This document shows positions 16,990-25,150 of a DNA stretch of 62,500 bases, in pieces. Source of the stretch: SFWF01 sp045638145. GTDB taxonomy: Bacteria > Bacillota > Clostridia > Oscillospirales > Acutalibacteraceae. The stretch lies in contig JAZUAU010000013.1 in NCBI GenBank assembly GCA_045638145.1, positions 1 through 62,500 of the forward strand, read 5' to 3'. A program made the translations under genes and the position numbers. Under the pieces are notes generated by a model. It worked only from the letters and a program-made list of their open reading frames with translations. It made no database searches and was not told the origin of the DNA. Positions within the stretch are counted from its first letter, which is position 1, and the number at the start of each line of letters is the position of its first letter.

Positions 16990-17649
16990 ATGAAAAATCT
17001 ACTTACAAAACTAATGGTGGCAGTGTTGTGCCTTTGTCTGGTGCTCGCCTTTGCGGCCTGCAACGACAGCTCGCCGGCATCAAACGACGATGACAAGTCG
17101 AAGCCCTCAAGTAGTGACGAATCCGAGCCCGAGGTTGTAACCATCGTCGGCAAGTGGGAAGGCGCGTTAGACATCAGCAATACGCTTGGTCTTGACGAAG
17201 AAACATTGTCCAAATATTCTTCCTATAACCTTGACGTTAAAATTACGTATGAGTTTGCCGAAGACGGAAAATATTCTGTTTCGCTTGACGGCGAGGGTAT
17301 ACGCGATGGCGTTAAGGCAATTTATAAGGATGAATTGCTTCCTGCCGCTGCGGCAGAATACGGAATGACCGTTGAGCAGCTTGTTTCAACGCTAGGAATG
17401 ACAGAGGATAAGTATCTTGATACAATGGTAGATACCATGCTCACTGCGCTTTCACAAGGCAGCGGTTCGGGTAAATATAAGTTTGAAGACGGCAAGCTCT
17501 TTATGGTAGACGCAGAGGAAGAGTTTAAAGACGGTGATTACACCACTTGCGAGCTTTCTGCAAATACTCTTAAATTTATAAAGGATTATGTTGACGGTGT
17601 GCCTCAAGAGGACGGAACGCCTGAAATGGTTTTTACAAAGGTAAAATAA
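16990..17649 (+). CDS. Secreted lipoprotein of unknown function
   Basis: The 219-residue protein starts at 16990 behind AAAGGAGG; an upstream in-frame ATG (16924) lies before the promoter and is rejected. Signal peptide with lipobox FAAC (Cys24), a Ser/Asp-rich spacer, and a domain starting IVGKWEGALD with DVKITYEFAEDGKYSVSLDG strands, a central helical insert (LPAAAAEYGMTVEQLVSTLGMTEDKYLDTMVDTM) and KYKFEDGKLFMVDAEEEF. It is a diverged duplicate of the preceding lipoprotein. Localisation is the outer face of the membrane; the role is unknown. Confidence 0.8.
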   Translation: MKNLLTKLMVAVLCLCLVLAFAACNDSSPASNDDDKSKPSSSDESEPEVVTIVGKWEGALDISNTLGLDEETLSKYSSYNLDVKITYEFAEDGKYSVSLDGEGIRDGVKAIYKDELLPAAAAEYGMTVEQLVSTLGMTEDKYLDTMVDTMLTALSQGSGSGKYKFEDGKLFMVDAEEEFKDGDYTTCELSANTLKFIKDYVDGVPQEDGTPEMVFTKVK

Positions 17650-17660
17650 AAATTTGCAAA

Positions 17661-17688
17661 TCTCCCGAGAAAATCGGGAGAATTTTTT
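17661..17688 (+). terminator. Intrinsic terminator
   Basis: TCTCCCGA / TCGGGAGA stem followed by six T. Confidence 0.9.
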
Positions 17689-17698
17689 ATCTTTGTAA

Positions 17699-17727
17699 TT
17701 GACTGCTGATGAAAAGGGGAGTATAAT
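17699..17727 (+). promoter_or_regulatory. Promoter of the MATE transporter gene
   Basis: TTGACT, 17 bp, TATAAT, 31 bp before the ATG. Confidence 0.75.
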
Positions 17728-17758
17728 TCTTATATAATTTTTCAAAGGGGGAATCGGC

Positions 17759-19126
17759 ATGAGGCAGAACAAAGCAATATTTGAAGATATGCCCGTATGG
17801 AAGGCTCTGGCAACACTTGCCGTTCCTACTATTATCAGCCAGCTTATCACAATGATTTACAACCTTGCCGATACCTTTTTTATCGGACAAACGGGCGACC
17901 CCTTAAAGGTTGCGGCGGCGACGGTTTCCTTTGTGCTTCTTTTTATGATGAGCGCTTGGGCAAACCTTTTCGGTGTGGGCGGCGGCAGTCTTATATCCCG
18001 TCTTCTTGGTGAAAAGCGGCCCGAGGAAGCAAAAAAGGTTTCTGCACTCAGCTTTTACGGTGCGGTTATAATGGGCGGCCTTTATGCGCTTATTGTCTTC
18101 ATTTTTATGGACCCTATTTTATACCTCATCGGCGCTTCGGAGAACACTATTGTTTATGCCAGAGAGTATGCCTTCTGGGTTGTGGTTGTGGGCGGTCTTC
18201 CCACCACTCTTTCGATGACACTTGCCCATCTGCTCCGCAGTGAGGGCTATGCACGTGAGGCGAGCTTCGGACTTGGAATGGGCGGAATTCTCAATATTAT
18301 TCTCGACCCCCTATTTATGTTCGTTATTCTGCCCGAGGGCAAAGAGGTGGCGGGCGCCGCAATGGCAACCGCACTTTCCAACCTTTGCACCTTTACCTAT
18401 ATGTTTATAACCTATCTCAGAATGACTAAGGACACCTGTATGTCGGCTAGCGTTAAGGGTGCCGTAGCTGGATTTTTCCACATCGGCGAGGTTTTGGCGG
18501 TTGGTCTTCCCTCGGCTATAAACACACTTCTTTCCTGCATTTCAAACTCCACCATAAACAGCCTTATGACCGCCCACGGCGATATACAGATGGCGGCTAT
18601 GGGTGTTGTTAAAAAGATAGATATGCTTCCTATGAATATAGGAATGGGACTTTGTCAGGGTATGCTGCCACTGGTAGCCTACAACTATGCCGCAGGAAAT
18701 TACAAACGAATGAAGGCGGTTTCAAACACCGCGCGGCTTTGGGGCATTTCCTTTGCAGCAATCTGCATCGTTGCCTTCCAGCTTTTCACGGGGCATATCG
18801 TCCGTTTCTTTATCGACGAGCCCGAAACTATGGCACTAGGCATTCCTTTCCTGAGGATAGCCTGCCTTGCAACACCGCTTATGGTCACAAATGTTCAGAT
18901 GAACTACACCTTCCAGGCTATGGGCAAGGGGAGGCAGTCGCTTCTGCTTTCTTCCTGCCGTCAGGGACTTGTCAATATTCCGCTGCTTTATCTTCTTAAT
19001 CACTTTTTCGGAGTGTACGGAATCGTCTGGACACAGTTCATCGCAGATACGATAACCCTTATAATTTCCTTCTCACTCTACGCCGCAGTTTATAAACAAT
19101 TAAAAGAAAAAACAAAAGCCGACTAA
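17759..19126 (+). CDS. MATE family multidrug/sodium antiporter
   Basis: The 455-residue protein has about 12 hydrophobic helices in two halves, the MATE pattern: VPTIISQLITMIYNLADTFFIGQTGD in helix 1-2, the GGGSLISRLLGE loop, and the second half repeating PSAINTLLSCISNSTINSLM. MATE pumps export cationic drugs or metabolites in exchange for Na+ or H+. It is monocistronic with its own promoter, and the stop codon lies within a bidirectional terminator shared with the convergent gene. The substrate is unknown; the sequence resembles the DinF/NorM-type Firmicutes group. Confidence 0.92.
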   Translation: MRQNKAIFEDMPVWKALATLAVPTIISQLITMIYNLADTFFIGQTGDPLKVAAATVSFVLLFMMSAWANLFGVGGGSLISRLLGEKRPEEAKKVSALSFYGAVIMGGLYALIVFIFMDPILYLIGASENTIVYAREYAFWVVVVGGLPTTLSMTLAHLLRSEGYAREASFGLGMGGILNIILDPLFMFVILPEGKEVAGAAMATALSNLCTFTYMFITYLRMTKDTCMSASVKGAVAGFFHIGEVLAVGLPSAINTLLSCISNSTINSLMTAHGDIQMAAMGVVKKIDMLPMNIGMGLCQGMLPLVAYNYAAGNYKRMKAVSNTARLWGISFAAICIVAFQLFTGHIVRFFIDEPETMALGIPFLRIACLATPLMVTNVQMNYTFQAMGKGRQSLLLSSCRQGLVNIPLLYLLNHFFGVYGIVWTQFIADTITLIISFSLYAAVYKQLKEKTKAD

Positions 19127-19138
19127 CCGTCGGCTTTT
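19114..19138. terminator. Bidirectional terminator between convergent genes
   Basis: AAAAGCCGAC / GTCGGCTTTT. It overlaps the last codons of both the MATE gene and the minus-strand membrane protein gene. Confidence 0.85.
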
Positions 19139-19455
19139 AATTTTGCGATTACAGGGTCGGCAACCGTTACAAGCAGACCGCAAACCCCTTGAGTGAGAAT
19201 GACGGTGTGCTCGGTCAAAGTAATGGGGGAGAGCAGGGTCGCACCGAAGCCATAGCCTGCAATAATCCCACCGAGGCAGAGGGTTAGGGCGGTGCTTGCT
19301 TTCTGCCACCCCTCGCCGTAACATTCTGACGAGGCATATATTATTGCCGCCGCGATTGAGAGGAGTGCGGGCAAAATCAGTACGGAATTTTTGCCGATGA
19401 TTGAAAGAAGAGCGTTGACCATAAAAATTAGTGAATAAAAAACAGAAACCATCAT
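19123..19455 (-). CDS. Small hypothetical membrane protein
   Basis: The 110-residue protein has three or four hydrophobic segments (about residues 5-20, 25-45, 55-75, 80-100) and no recognisable motif. AGAGG lies upstream of a double ATG. It follows the transglutaminase-like gene by 12 bp and is probably co-transcribed with it, so a role in the same envelope process is possible. Otherwise unassigned. Confidence 0.65.
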   Translation of the reverse strand: MMVSVFYSLIFMVNALLSIIGKNSVLILPALLSIAAAIIYASSECYGEGWQKASTALTLCLGGIIAGYGFGATLLSPITLTEHTVILTQGVCGLLVTVADPVIAKLKADG

Positions 19456-19467
19456 AGCGTTAACCTC

Positions 19468-20073
19468 TTAAATATAATTGGAATAGGATTTTGGATAAAG
19501 GGCTTTGGTATAGCTTTTTTTGTCGGTTTTGCAGTTTACTGCACCGTACACCTTGTCTAATTCGCCCTTTTTAAAGTGATTCTGGTCGGCGGTAAGGTCG
19601 AGGTAGACCGTTTTTCCGTCATATTCGAAATAGTTGTAGCTGTGACCCTGCCGTTTTCCGCCTTTCCAGTACCAAACGTTGCAGATAAACGCCTTTAATG
19701 GAAGACCCTTTTCTTCTGCCCAAACGAGGGCAACCGTCTTTGCAAAGACCGAAAATTCAAAGCAGACCCCGTGGAAATCGTTTTCGCCGATAAACTTGTC
19801 GAAATTTGCCGTTTGAATAAGGAAATACCCCATATTTTCATAGGTAAATTCGGTCACGGCGAAGCGGAGAAGTCCCGTCATCAGTTCATCGGGGGTATTG
19901 TAATCTGAAAAGTTATCAATTATCCATTCCTTTGAGTCGGAGCTTATATCGCAAACCCCGTTATATCCGCCCGAAGCGTTGGAGGTAACCCCAACGGCGG
20001 CGCTGACGAGAACTGTAATTGCCGAAAGCAGCGTGACGGTCGCGGTAAGCAAAAATTTATAAAACTTTTTCAT
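19468..20073 (-). CDS. Secreted transglutaminase-like cysteine protein
   Basis: The 201-residue protein has an N-terminal signal/anchor helix (residues 6-28) and a transglutaminase-core fold with a Cys-His-Asp triad in the right order and spacing: C104 in HGVCFEFSVFAKTV, H144 in GHSYNYFEYDG, D159 in VYLDLTAD. Such domains act as proteases, amidases or crosslinking enzymes on the outside of Gram-positive cells, often at peptidoglycan or surface proteins. It is shorter than most and has no extra binding domain. It precedes a small membrane protein in a likely two-gene unit. Confidence 0.8.
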   Translation of the reverse strand: MKKFYKFLLTATVTLLSAITVLVSAAVGVTSNASGGYNGVCDISSDSKEWIIDNFSDYNTPDELMTGLLRFAVTEFTYENMGYFLIQTANFDKFIGENDFHGVCFEFSVFAKTVALVWAEEKGLPLKAFICNVWYWKGGKRQGHSYNYFEYDGKTVYLDLTADQNHFKKGELDKVYGAVNCKTDKKSYTKALYPKSYSNYI

Positions 20074-20127
20074 AAACTATCATCCTTTCTCAGCTTATCT
20101 ATTCTGCCGGAAAGGGATGAATTTGCG

Positions 20128-20156
20128 AAAAAAGCACCTCTTTTAGGTGCTTTTTT
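20128..20156. terminator. Terminator between the CARF unit and the transglutaminase gene
   Basis: AAAAAAGCACCT / AGGTGCTTTTTT; works on both strands. It ends transcription of the CARF-sigma-like unit. Confidence 0.85.
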
Positions 20157-20197
20157 AGGGATTAGAGAAAGAGGGGGATAGGGCAAAGAGGGTCCCG

Positions 20198-21295
20198 CTA
20201 GTTGCAATATAACTTAAATAGCGCCAGTTTGCGGGTGACCGCGTCCTCAATTCCTGAAAATCCGCTTTGATCTACCCCCTGGATTGCGGCGAGCATTCCA
20301 AGGGTAACCTCGGCACGGGTCTTCTCATAAAGATCAAAAACGATGGGAGAAATGACATGGTATTTTTCGTATTTTGACCGCCTTTTATCAAGGGCAAGGT
20401 CGGAAAAACGCCTTCCTAAAATGTCGGCACGGTTGGCGGCATCGGGGTCGGAGAATTTTAGCTCATCCACCCAGCCGAGGATAAGTCGGTTAGTGAAAAG
20501 GAGGGGGAAGCGGAGCTTTTCGGTCTTTGAAAGCTCAAAGGGGGTGTCGCTCTTCTTAAAGCCTGCAGGTCGCTCGTATATGAGCAGCGCATCAAGGGTT
20601 TTGAGAGCCTCTTCAATAAAATCGGAGCTATCCTTGTGGGTGTCATCGGTGGCTATTTTATCATAGAGAGAAACGAAATCGCCCTCATCGTTTTCCTCGC
20701 CTGCATCAAGACTTTCGGCATTGGAATTGCGATTCATTACCCAAGCGTCACGCAAAAGCGCGGAATCGCACCCAATCTGTCCTGCGGTAGCAACAATTAT
20801 TTCGTCGGTAACCTCGCAGACCGATTCAAAGGCGCGAAGGGCGGCAGAAAGAAGTCTTGACTGTTCGCGGGTAAGTCCCGTCATACCGCGTCGGGTGTCG
20901 GCAATCTGCTCGGCAGAAAAAGCGGCATCTGAACGTGTTTTTACTATGTAATTAAAAAAGTCGAAAAAAGGGTGTTTGCCGCTTGCTTTGTCGGGGTCGA
21001 AACGGCGGACGAAATCAATAGTCAGCACCTCTGCAGCAGTACTGAAATAGGTTGAGACCTCTTCGAGCGCCCGTTCGTAAAAGGAATTATCTTCCTCTGC
21101 GAGTCTGGGGTCAAAGGGGTCTATTCCGCGCACCGCATAAAGGTAGGCGGCATATTCATGTCTGAATATGTCAAGGAGTGTTGAGAAGCGGGGCAAAAAG
21201 TCGTCGGTACCGACGGCAGAAGCCGCGGCAAGCCCTGCGCTGTCGATAAGAAACTTGGTCCGCTCCTGCACCTCTTTAAAATCGGTCTTTTTCAT
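20198..21295 (-). CDS. Large helical protein with faint sigma-factor resemblance, partner of the CARF-like gene
   Basis: The 365-residue protein is charged, mostly helical and without membrane segments. I do not recognise a named family. Two stretches recall sigma-70 proteins: residues 94-121 (DFVRRFDPDKASGKHPFFDF followed by FNYIVKTR) resemble the region 2 pattern 'YDPxKGxFxxYFxxxLK', and residues 190-218 (SNAESLDAGEENDEGDFVSL, then YDKIATDD) resemble the acidic region 3 linker 'SLDxPxxDDExxxLxDxI'. A region 4 helix-turn-helix is not obvious. The gene begins three bases after the CARF-like gene stops, behind GGGGGT, so the pair is translationally coupled. Function unknown; a signal-responsive transcription or effector role is a hypothesis. 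Confidence 0.55.
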   Translation of the reverse strand: MKKTDFKEVQERTKFLIDSAGLAAASAVGTDDFLPRFSTLLDIFRHEYAAYLYAVRGIDPFDPRLAEEDNSFYERALEEVSTYFSTAAEVLTIDFVRRFDPDKASGKHPFFDFFNYIVKTRSDAAFSAEQIADTRRGMTGLTREQSRLLSAALRAFESVCEVTDEIIVATAGQIGCDSALLRDAWVMNRNSNAESLDAGEENDEGDFVSLYDKIATDDTHKDSSDFIEEALKTLDALLIYERPAGFKKSDTPFELSKTEKLRFPLLFTNRLILGWVDELKFSDPDAANRADILGRRFSDLALDKRRSKYEKYHVISPIVFDLYEKTRAEVTLGMLAAIQGVDQSGFSGIEDAVTRKLALFKLYCN

Positions 21296-21298
21296 ATT

Positions 21299-21913
21299 TT
21301 ACCCCCAGAGCTGATTAAGGAGGTCTTCTATTCTTTCTTCGGGCAGGTGGTCGGCGGCATAGATAAGATTTGCAATATCGTAAAGACAGCGAATGTCATA
21401 AATGGTGCCCTTTTCTACCATTTCGCCGTGGTTGAATTTTCCGTAGATTACCGAGCGTATATCGGAATTTTTAACCTTTGCACCAAAAACAAGAGAGGTA
21501 AAAAGCTCAATAGAGGTAACCTTTGTACCGTAGGTAACGTCCATATAAATCTCGGCATCCTTTTCAAAGGCGTCGCAAAGATTTTTGAGAAGGTATATCA
21601 GCTTCTGCTTTGTTTCGTTGTGGGGGACTTTTACCGTTTTGTTAACGGCAAGTGCCACACCGATTCTGTTGCTGAGGGCGGCGAGCTCCTGCTCAAAAAC
21701 TTTGAAATTCTCTGCAGTGCGTTCGTTATCGTCGTCGGTCATGACAGCAACTATTTTAACCTCGTCGCCCACATTAATGTTTTTCTCCATCTGTACGATA
21801 GAGGGGTAGCAGGTCTTGTAATCGGAGCTCTTTTCACCTTCAAATGAATAATAGAGTGGTGTGAGCTTGTCTACCGGCAACATTGATATACTTACAAAAA
21901 ATATTTTTTTCAT
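21299..21913 (-). CDS. CARF-like protein (TM1812 / DxTHG-motif type)
   Basis: The 204-residue protein starts with a Rossmann-like strand (KKIFFVSISMLP) and a glycan-free PLYYSF segment, and has MDVTYGTKVTSIELFTSL at about 124-141, matching the DxTHG motif region of TM1812-family CRISPR-associated CARF proteins, followed by the family's IYYGxF and iYDIxxLYDIANLI elements (here SVIYGKFNHGEM and TIYDIRCLYDIANLI). CARF domains bind cyclic oligoadenylates made by type III systems. His of DxTHG is Tyr here. No cas gene or CRISPR array is present in the window, so the ligand and its source are open. It forms an operon with the sigma-like gene. Confidence 0.65.
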   Translation of the reverse strand: MKKIFFVSISMLPVDKLTPLYYSFEGEKSSDYKTCYPSIVQMEKNINVGDEVKIVAVMTDDDNERTAENFKVFEQELAALSNRIGVALAVNKTVKVPHNETKQKLIYLLKNLCDAFEKDAEIYMDVTYGTKVTSIELFTSLVFGAKVKNSDIRSVIYGKFNHGEMVEKGTIYDIRCLYDIANLIYAADHLPEERIEDLLNQLWG

Positions 21914-21984
21914 TGATTGTTAATCCTTTCGGTTAGTTTCTACCGTTATATTCTGCAAAAACAGCTGCAGATTTGCTTTTTTAC

Positions 21985-22013
21985 ATTATATATTAAAATA
22001 TTTTTACTTTCAA
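21985..22013 (-). promoter_or_regulatory. Promoter of the CARF-like operon
   Basis: On the minus strand TTGAAA, 17 bp, TATAAT. It leaves a leader of about 65 nt that contains an imperfect palindrome (GCAAA..GCAGC..TTTTGC, 21955-21976). Confidence 0.65.
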
Positions 22014-22014
22014 C

Positions 22015-22043
22015 TTGATTTTGCGAGCAATTTATTATACACT
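22015..22043 (+). promoter_or_regulatory. Divergent promoter of the AEC transporter gene
   Basis: TTGATT, 17 bp, TACACT. It is back to back with the CARF operon promoter, the two -35 boxes being one base apart. Confidence 0.4.
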
Positions 22044-22072
22044 GAATAAAGAGTGTAAAAGGAGGTCGAAAT

Positions 22073-23038
22073 ATGGAAGTTTTCGGTCTTGTGTGCAATC
22101 AAATGCTGATGATGTTCAGTTTTATTATGGTCGGCTTTGCCCTTCGCAAAACGCGAGTTCTGCCTGCCGATTCGGACAAGACGTTTTCTCGCCTTGAAAC
22201 CTATGTGCTTGTGCCTGCGCTAAACTTTTTCAATCAGCTCACAAATTGCTCTGCCGAAACCCTTTCGCAGAATATCCGCCTTACCCTTTACGGCGGCGCG
22301 GTTTTCATCGTAGGGCTTATCCTTGCACAGCCCATAGCGGCACTTTTCGTGCGAAATGTCAGAGACGACGTCCACCGTCTTTACGAACGCAATATATATA
22401 GGTATGCAATGTCCTTTTCAAACTACGGCTTTATAGGTAACTTTATAGTTCTCGGTCTTTGGGGACAGGAGGGGCTTTTCAAATACGCACTCTTCTGCTT
22501 TATTATATCAATATTTTGCAACAGCTGGGGACTCTTCATTCTCATTCCAAAAGGCGGAGCATCAATGATGCAAAGTCTTATAAAGGGCTTTACCGCACCG
22601 CCCCTCATTGCCCTTGCGGCAGGCTGTGTTGGCGGGCTCCTTGGCGTGAAGGCATATATCCCCGAATTTCTAATGAAAACCCTTAACAACGCAGGTAACT
22701 GTATGGGTCCTATCGCGATGATACTTGCAGGTTTCGTTATCGGCGGTTATGAAATAAAGGGGCTCGTGTCCGATAAAAAGATATATCTTGCAAGTCTGCT
22801 TCGCCTTGTCGTAATTCCTGCGGCAATGCTTTTTGTACTGCATCTTCTGGGAACAGAAAAAGAGATTATGGCATTCATCCTTGTTGCATTTGCGTCTCCT
22901 TTAGGACTTAATACTATTGTTTACCCCGCGGCATACGGCGGCGATACCAAAACAGGTGCGGCAATGGCGCTTATATCTAATACCCTTGGTGTCATAACCA
23001 TACCGCTTATGTACTATCTATTTATAATCTTGCTGTAA
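22073..23038 (+). CDS. AEC (auxin efflux carrier) family transporter
   Basis: The 321-residue protein has about ten hydrophobic helices in the inverted-repeat layout of the AEC/bile-acid-transporter fold. Characteristic elements are MVGFALRKTRVLP after helix 1, SFSNYGFIGNFIVLGLWG in the middle, and LRLVVIPAAMLFVLH and ASPLGLNTIVYPAAYGGDTKTGA near the end. Bacterial AEC proteins move carboxylates such as malate or malonate, or other small anions. AAAGGAGG precedes the ATG. It has its own promoter and terminator and is divergent from the CARF operon. Confidence 0.88.
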   Translation: MEVFGLVCNQMLMMFSFIMVGFALRKTRVLPADSDKTFSRLETYVLVPALNFFNQLTNCSAETLSQNIRLTLYGGAVFIVGLILAQPIAALFVRNVRDDVHRLYERNIYRYAMSFSNYGFIGNFIVLGLWGQEGLFKYALFCFIISIFCNSWGLFILIPKGGASMMQSLIKGFTAPPLIALAAGCVGGLLGVKAYIPEFLMKTLNNAGNCMGPIAMILAGFVIGGYEIKGLVSDKKIYLASLLRLVVIPAAMLFVLHLLGTEKEIMAFILVAFASPLGLNTIVYPAAYGGDTKTGAAMALISNTLGVITIPLMYYLFIILL

Positions 23039-23063
23039 AACAACTATAAAAACTATGTTTTCT

Positions 23064-23092
23064 GCCCTGTGGGTTATTCCGCGGGGCTTTTT
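23064..23092 (+). terminator. Intrinsic terminator after the AEC gene
   Basis: GCCCTGTGG pairs with CCGCGGGGC (with G-U pairs) and is followed by TTTTT. Confidence 0.75.
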
Positions 23093-23125
23093 ATGTAAAA
23101 AGATGAATAAATTTTGAATAAATTC

Positions 23126-23154
23126 TTGAATAATTATAATTAATATGGTATATT
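23126..23154 (+). promoter_or_regulatory. Promoter of the zinc-ribbon/propeller gene
   Basis: TTGAAT, 17 bp, TATATT, followed by a leader of about 75 nt containing a small TGCATAT/ATATGCA hairpin and AAAGGAGG. Confidence 0.6.
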
Positions 23155-23233
23155 AGAAGAGCAAAAGTGTCGCGTTTTGCGGCTTTGTGATTAAATGCAT
23201 ATTTATATGCAAAAAATTTAAAGGAGGATACAT

Positions 23234-24964
23234 ATGTCTAATTGTCCTAACTGTAACAAACAATTTGAAGACGGAGTAAAGTTCTGTGACGTTTGTGGCA
23301 CCGCTTTGGTTGCTGCACCCGCTCCTGAGGCTGCTCCCGTTGCAGCTCCCGAAGCTGCTACTGCGGCTCCCGCTTTTAAGCTTCCTTTCGAGCTTAACAA
23401 GAAGACTCTTGGTATTGGTGGTGCCGTTCTTGCTGCAATTCTTGTAATTGCTATCATCATTTCATCCGTATTTACCGCTACACCTAGCTATTTCCTTTAC
23501 TCTAAAGACGGTGACGTTGTTTACTACGACGGCTCGGGCAAGCCTTGGGTTGCTGTTGAAGAAACCAATAAGCAGGATAACGGCTTTGGCAACGCTCTCC
23601 TTTCTGCAGACGGAAAGAAGATATTCTACACACAGGGCGGCACTCTTTATTACCGCGAGGTAGAGTCCAAGAAGGATGCAGTCAAGCTTGCTTCTACCGT
23701 TAGCACCTTTATCATCAACGAAAAGGGTACCGCAGTTGTTTACATGTCTGAGGGTAGCCTCTACCGTCACAACCTTAAGGATAAGACTAAGATAGACTCT
23801 GATGTTGCAGGTATTTCTGCTATCACCAAAGACCTTAAGAAGGTTATTTATACCAAGGCTGAAACGACCGAGGAGAAGGACGAAGACGGTGATGTTATCG
23901 ATGAAAAGAGCGTTTCGGATATTTATCTTGCTACCGGCAAGAAGACCGAGAAGCTTGAGACCGCCGTTGAAAGCTTCAGCGTTACCGAAGACCTCTCCGT
24001 AATCTACCTTATCAAGGATAAGACCCTCTACCAGAAGAAGGGCAAGAAGGATAAGGTTAAGATTGCTACCGACGTTTCTCGCATTAACAATGTTTATGAC
24101 GATGGCATCTACTACACCACTTCTGAAGAGATCGAGAAGGAAGCCGGCTATAAAGACACCCTTAGCACCCTCTTCTACTACAACGGCAAAAAGTCTGAAA
24201 AGCTTGCAGAAGATTTCGAAACCTTAGCTTATGCTTCCAAAAAGCCTGTTATGGCTTACGGCGTTCGCAATGAGGTTAAGGATGAGAACGGTTATATTAA
24301 GGAAATCGAGTACGATTATTTCATAGCTGTTGAAGGCAAGGCTCTTGAGTTAGATATGAAGGTTGCCGACGTAACCTTCGATGAGAACGGCAAGACGGTA
24401 TACTTCCTTGAAGCTGTTGATGGTGAAGAACAGATGAAGGCGCAGGAGAACGGCGACCGCGTTGTTTCCGATCTCTACAGAATTAAGATTTCGGGCAAGA
24501 AGCTCGGCAAGGCTGAGAAGATTGACGAAGATGTTGATTACGAAACCGGTCTCCGTCTTAATGTTAAGTCGGGCAACTACTGGTACTACAAGGATTACAA
24601 CAACGAGAACTCTACCGCTACCCTTTACTTCAAGGGTAAGGAGGTTGCTTCTGACGTAGTTGTAGGCAATGTATCATACAACAGAAAGGCTAACGCATTC
24701 GCCTTCTATACAGATATGGAAGAGGGCGTTAAGGGCGCAACCCTTTGGGTAAGCAAGGCTGGCAAGAAGCCCATCAAGATTGCTGATGGTGTTGCCTCAT
24801 TCACTTTCGATGCAAAGGGCAACCTTGCATATCTTAAGGATAAGAGCGAATCCAATGGTAAGAGCGATCTTTACTACAACACCCTTTCTAAAAAGTCCAA
24901 GAAGATCGACGAGGATGTTCTCAATGTAAGAGTAGGAACCTGCATTTCTGAGTATTGGGATTAA
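23234..24964 (+). CDS. Zinc-ribbon membrane protein with extracytoplasmic propeller-like domain
   Basis: The 576-residue protein has an N-terminal zinc ribbon (CPNCNKQFEDGVKFCDVCG, residues 4-22), an Ala/Pro linker, one membrane helix (about 57-82), and an ectodomain of about 490 residues built of repeated strand motifs (KKIFYTQGGTLYYRE, AVVYMSEGSLYRHNL, KKVIYTKAE, SVIYLIKDKTLYQK, GIYYTTSE, TVYFLEAV). This looks like a beta-propeller of the DUF5050/TolB-like type. The segment beginning KPWVAVEE..TLYYRE is clearly similar to TPWYACDV..KLFYRE of the lipoprotein at 43290. Strong ribosome binding site and uniform codon use suggest good expression. Function unknown; sensing or scaffold. Confidence 0.75.
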   Translation: MSNCPNCNKQFEDGVKFCDVCGTALVAAPAPEAAPVAAPEAATAAPAFKLPFELNKKTLGIGGAVLAAILVIAIIISSVFTATPSYFLYSKDGDVVYYDGSGKPWVAVEETNKQDNGFGNALLSADGKKIFYTQGGTLYYREVESKKDAVKLASTVSTFIINEKGTAVVYMSEGSLYRHNLKDKTKIDSDVAGISAITKDLKKVIYTKAETTEEKDEDGDVIDEKSVSDIYLATGKKTEKLETAVESFSVTEDLSVIYLIKDKTLYQKKGKKDKVKIATDVSRINNVYDDGIYYTTSEEIEKEAGYKDTLSTLFYYNGKKSEKLAEDFETLAYASKKPVMAYGVRNEVKDENGYIKEIEYDYFIAVEGKALELDMKVADVTFDENGKTVYFLEAVDGEEQMKAQENGDRVVSDLYRIKISGKKLGKAEKIDEDVDYETGLRLNVKSGNYWYYKDYNNENSTATLYFKGKEVASDVVVGNVSYNRKANAFAFYTDMEEGVKGATLWVSKAGKKPIKIADGVASFTFDAKGNLAYLKDKSESNGKSDLYYNTLSKKSKKIDEDVLNVRVGTCISEYWD

Positions 24965-24986
24965 TTTTGGTTGAAAAATGTTTTCT

Positions 24987-25018
24987 CCGCGGAACGCATA
25001 AAGCGTTCCGCGGTTTTT
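24987..25018 (+). terminator. Intrinsic terminator
   Basis: CCGCGGAACGC / GCGTTCCGCGG then TTTTTCTTTTT. Confidence 0.92.
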
Positions 25019-25049
25019 CTTTTTATTGAAAATTTTTACTGCAAACCCC

Positions 25050-25106
25050 TTGATAAATTTTTGCACTAGTGCTAAAATAGGAATAGTACAAAAATAGCAA
25101 CAGTGC
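25050..25106 (+). promoter_or_regulatory. Promoter with two operator-like sites before the TetR gene
   Basis: -35 TTGATA (25050-25055), 17 bp, -10 TAAAAT (25073-25078). The spacer contains the perfect palindrome GCACTAGTGC (25063-25072); a second copy, GCAACAGTGC (8 of 10 identical), lies at 25097-25106. Placement between -35 and -10 and just downstream suits autorepression by the encoded TetR protein. Confidence 0.65.
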
Positions 25107-25150
25107 AAATTCAGGAACTGCGCAAAAAAGCACATTGGGAGGTGACTTGC

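Noticed and set aside
20198..21913. A CRISPR array near the CARF-like gene
   Set aside because: I looked for regularly spaced direct repeats of 25-40 bp across the window and saw none.
23160..23233. Riboswitch in the leader before the zinc-ribbon gene
   Set aside because: Only one short AT hairpin is present; no conserved aptamer motif is visible.
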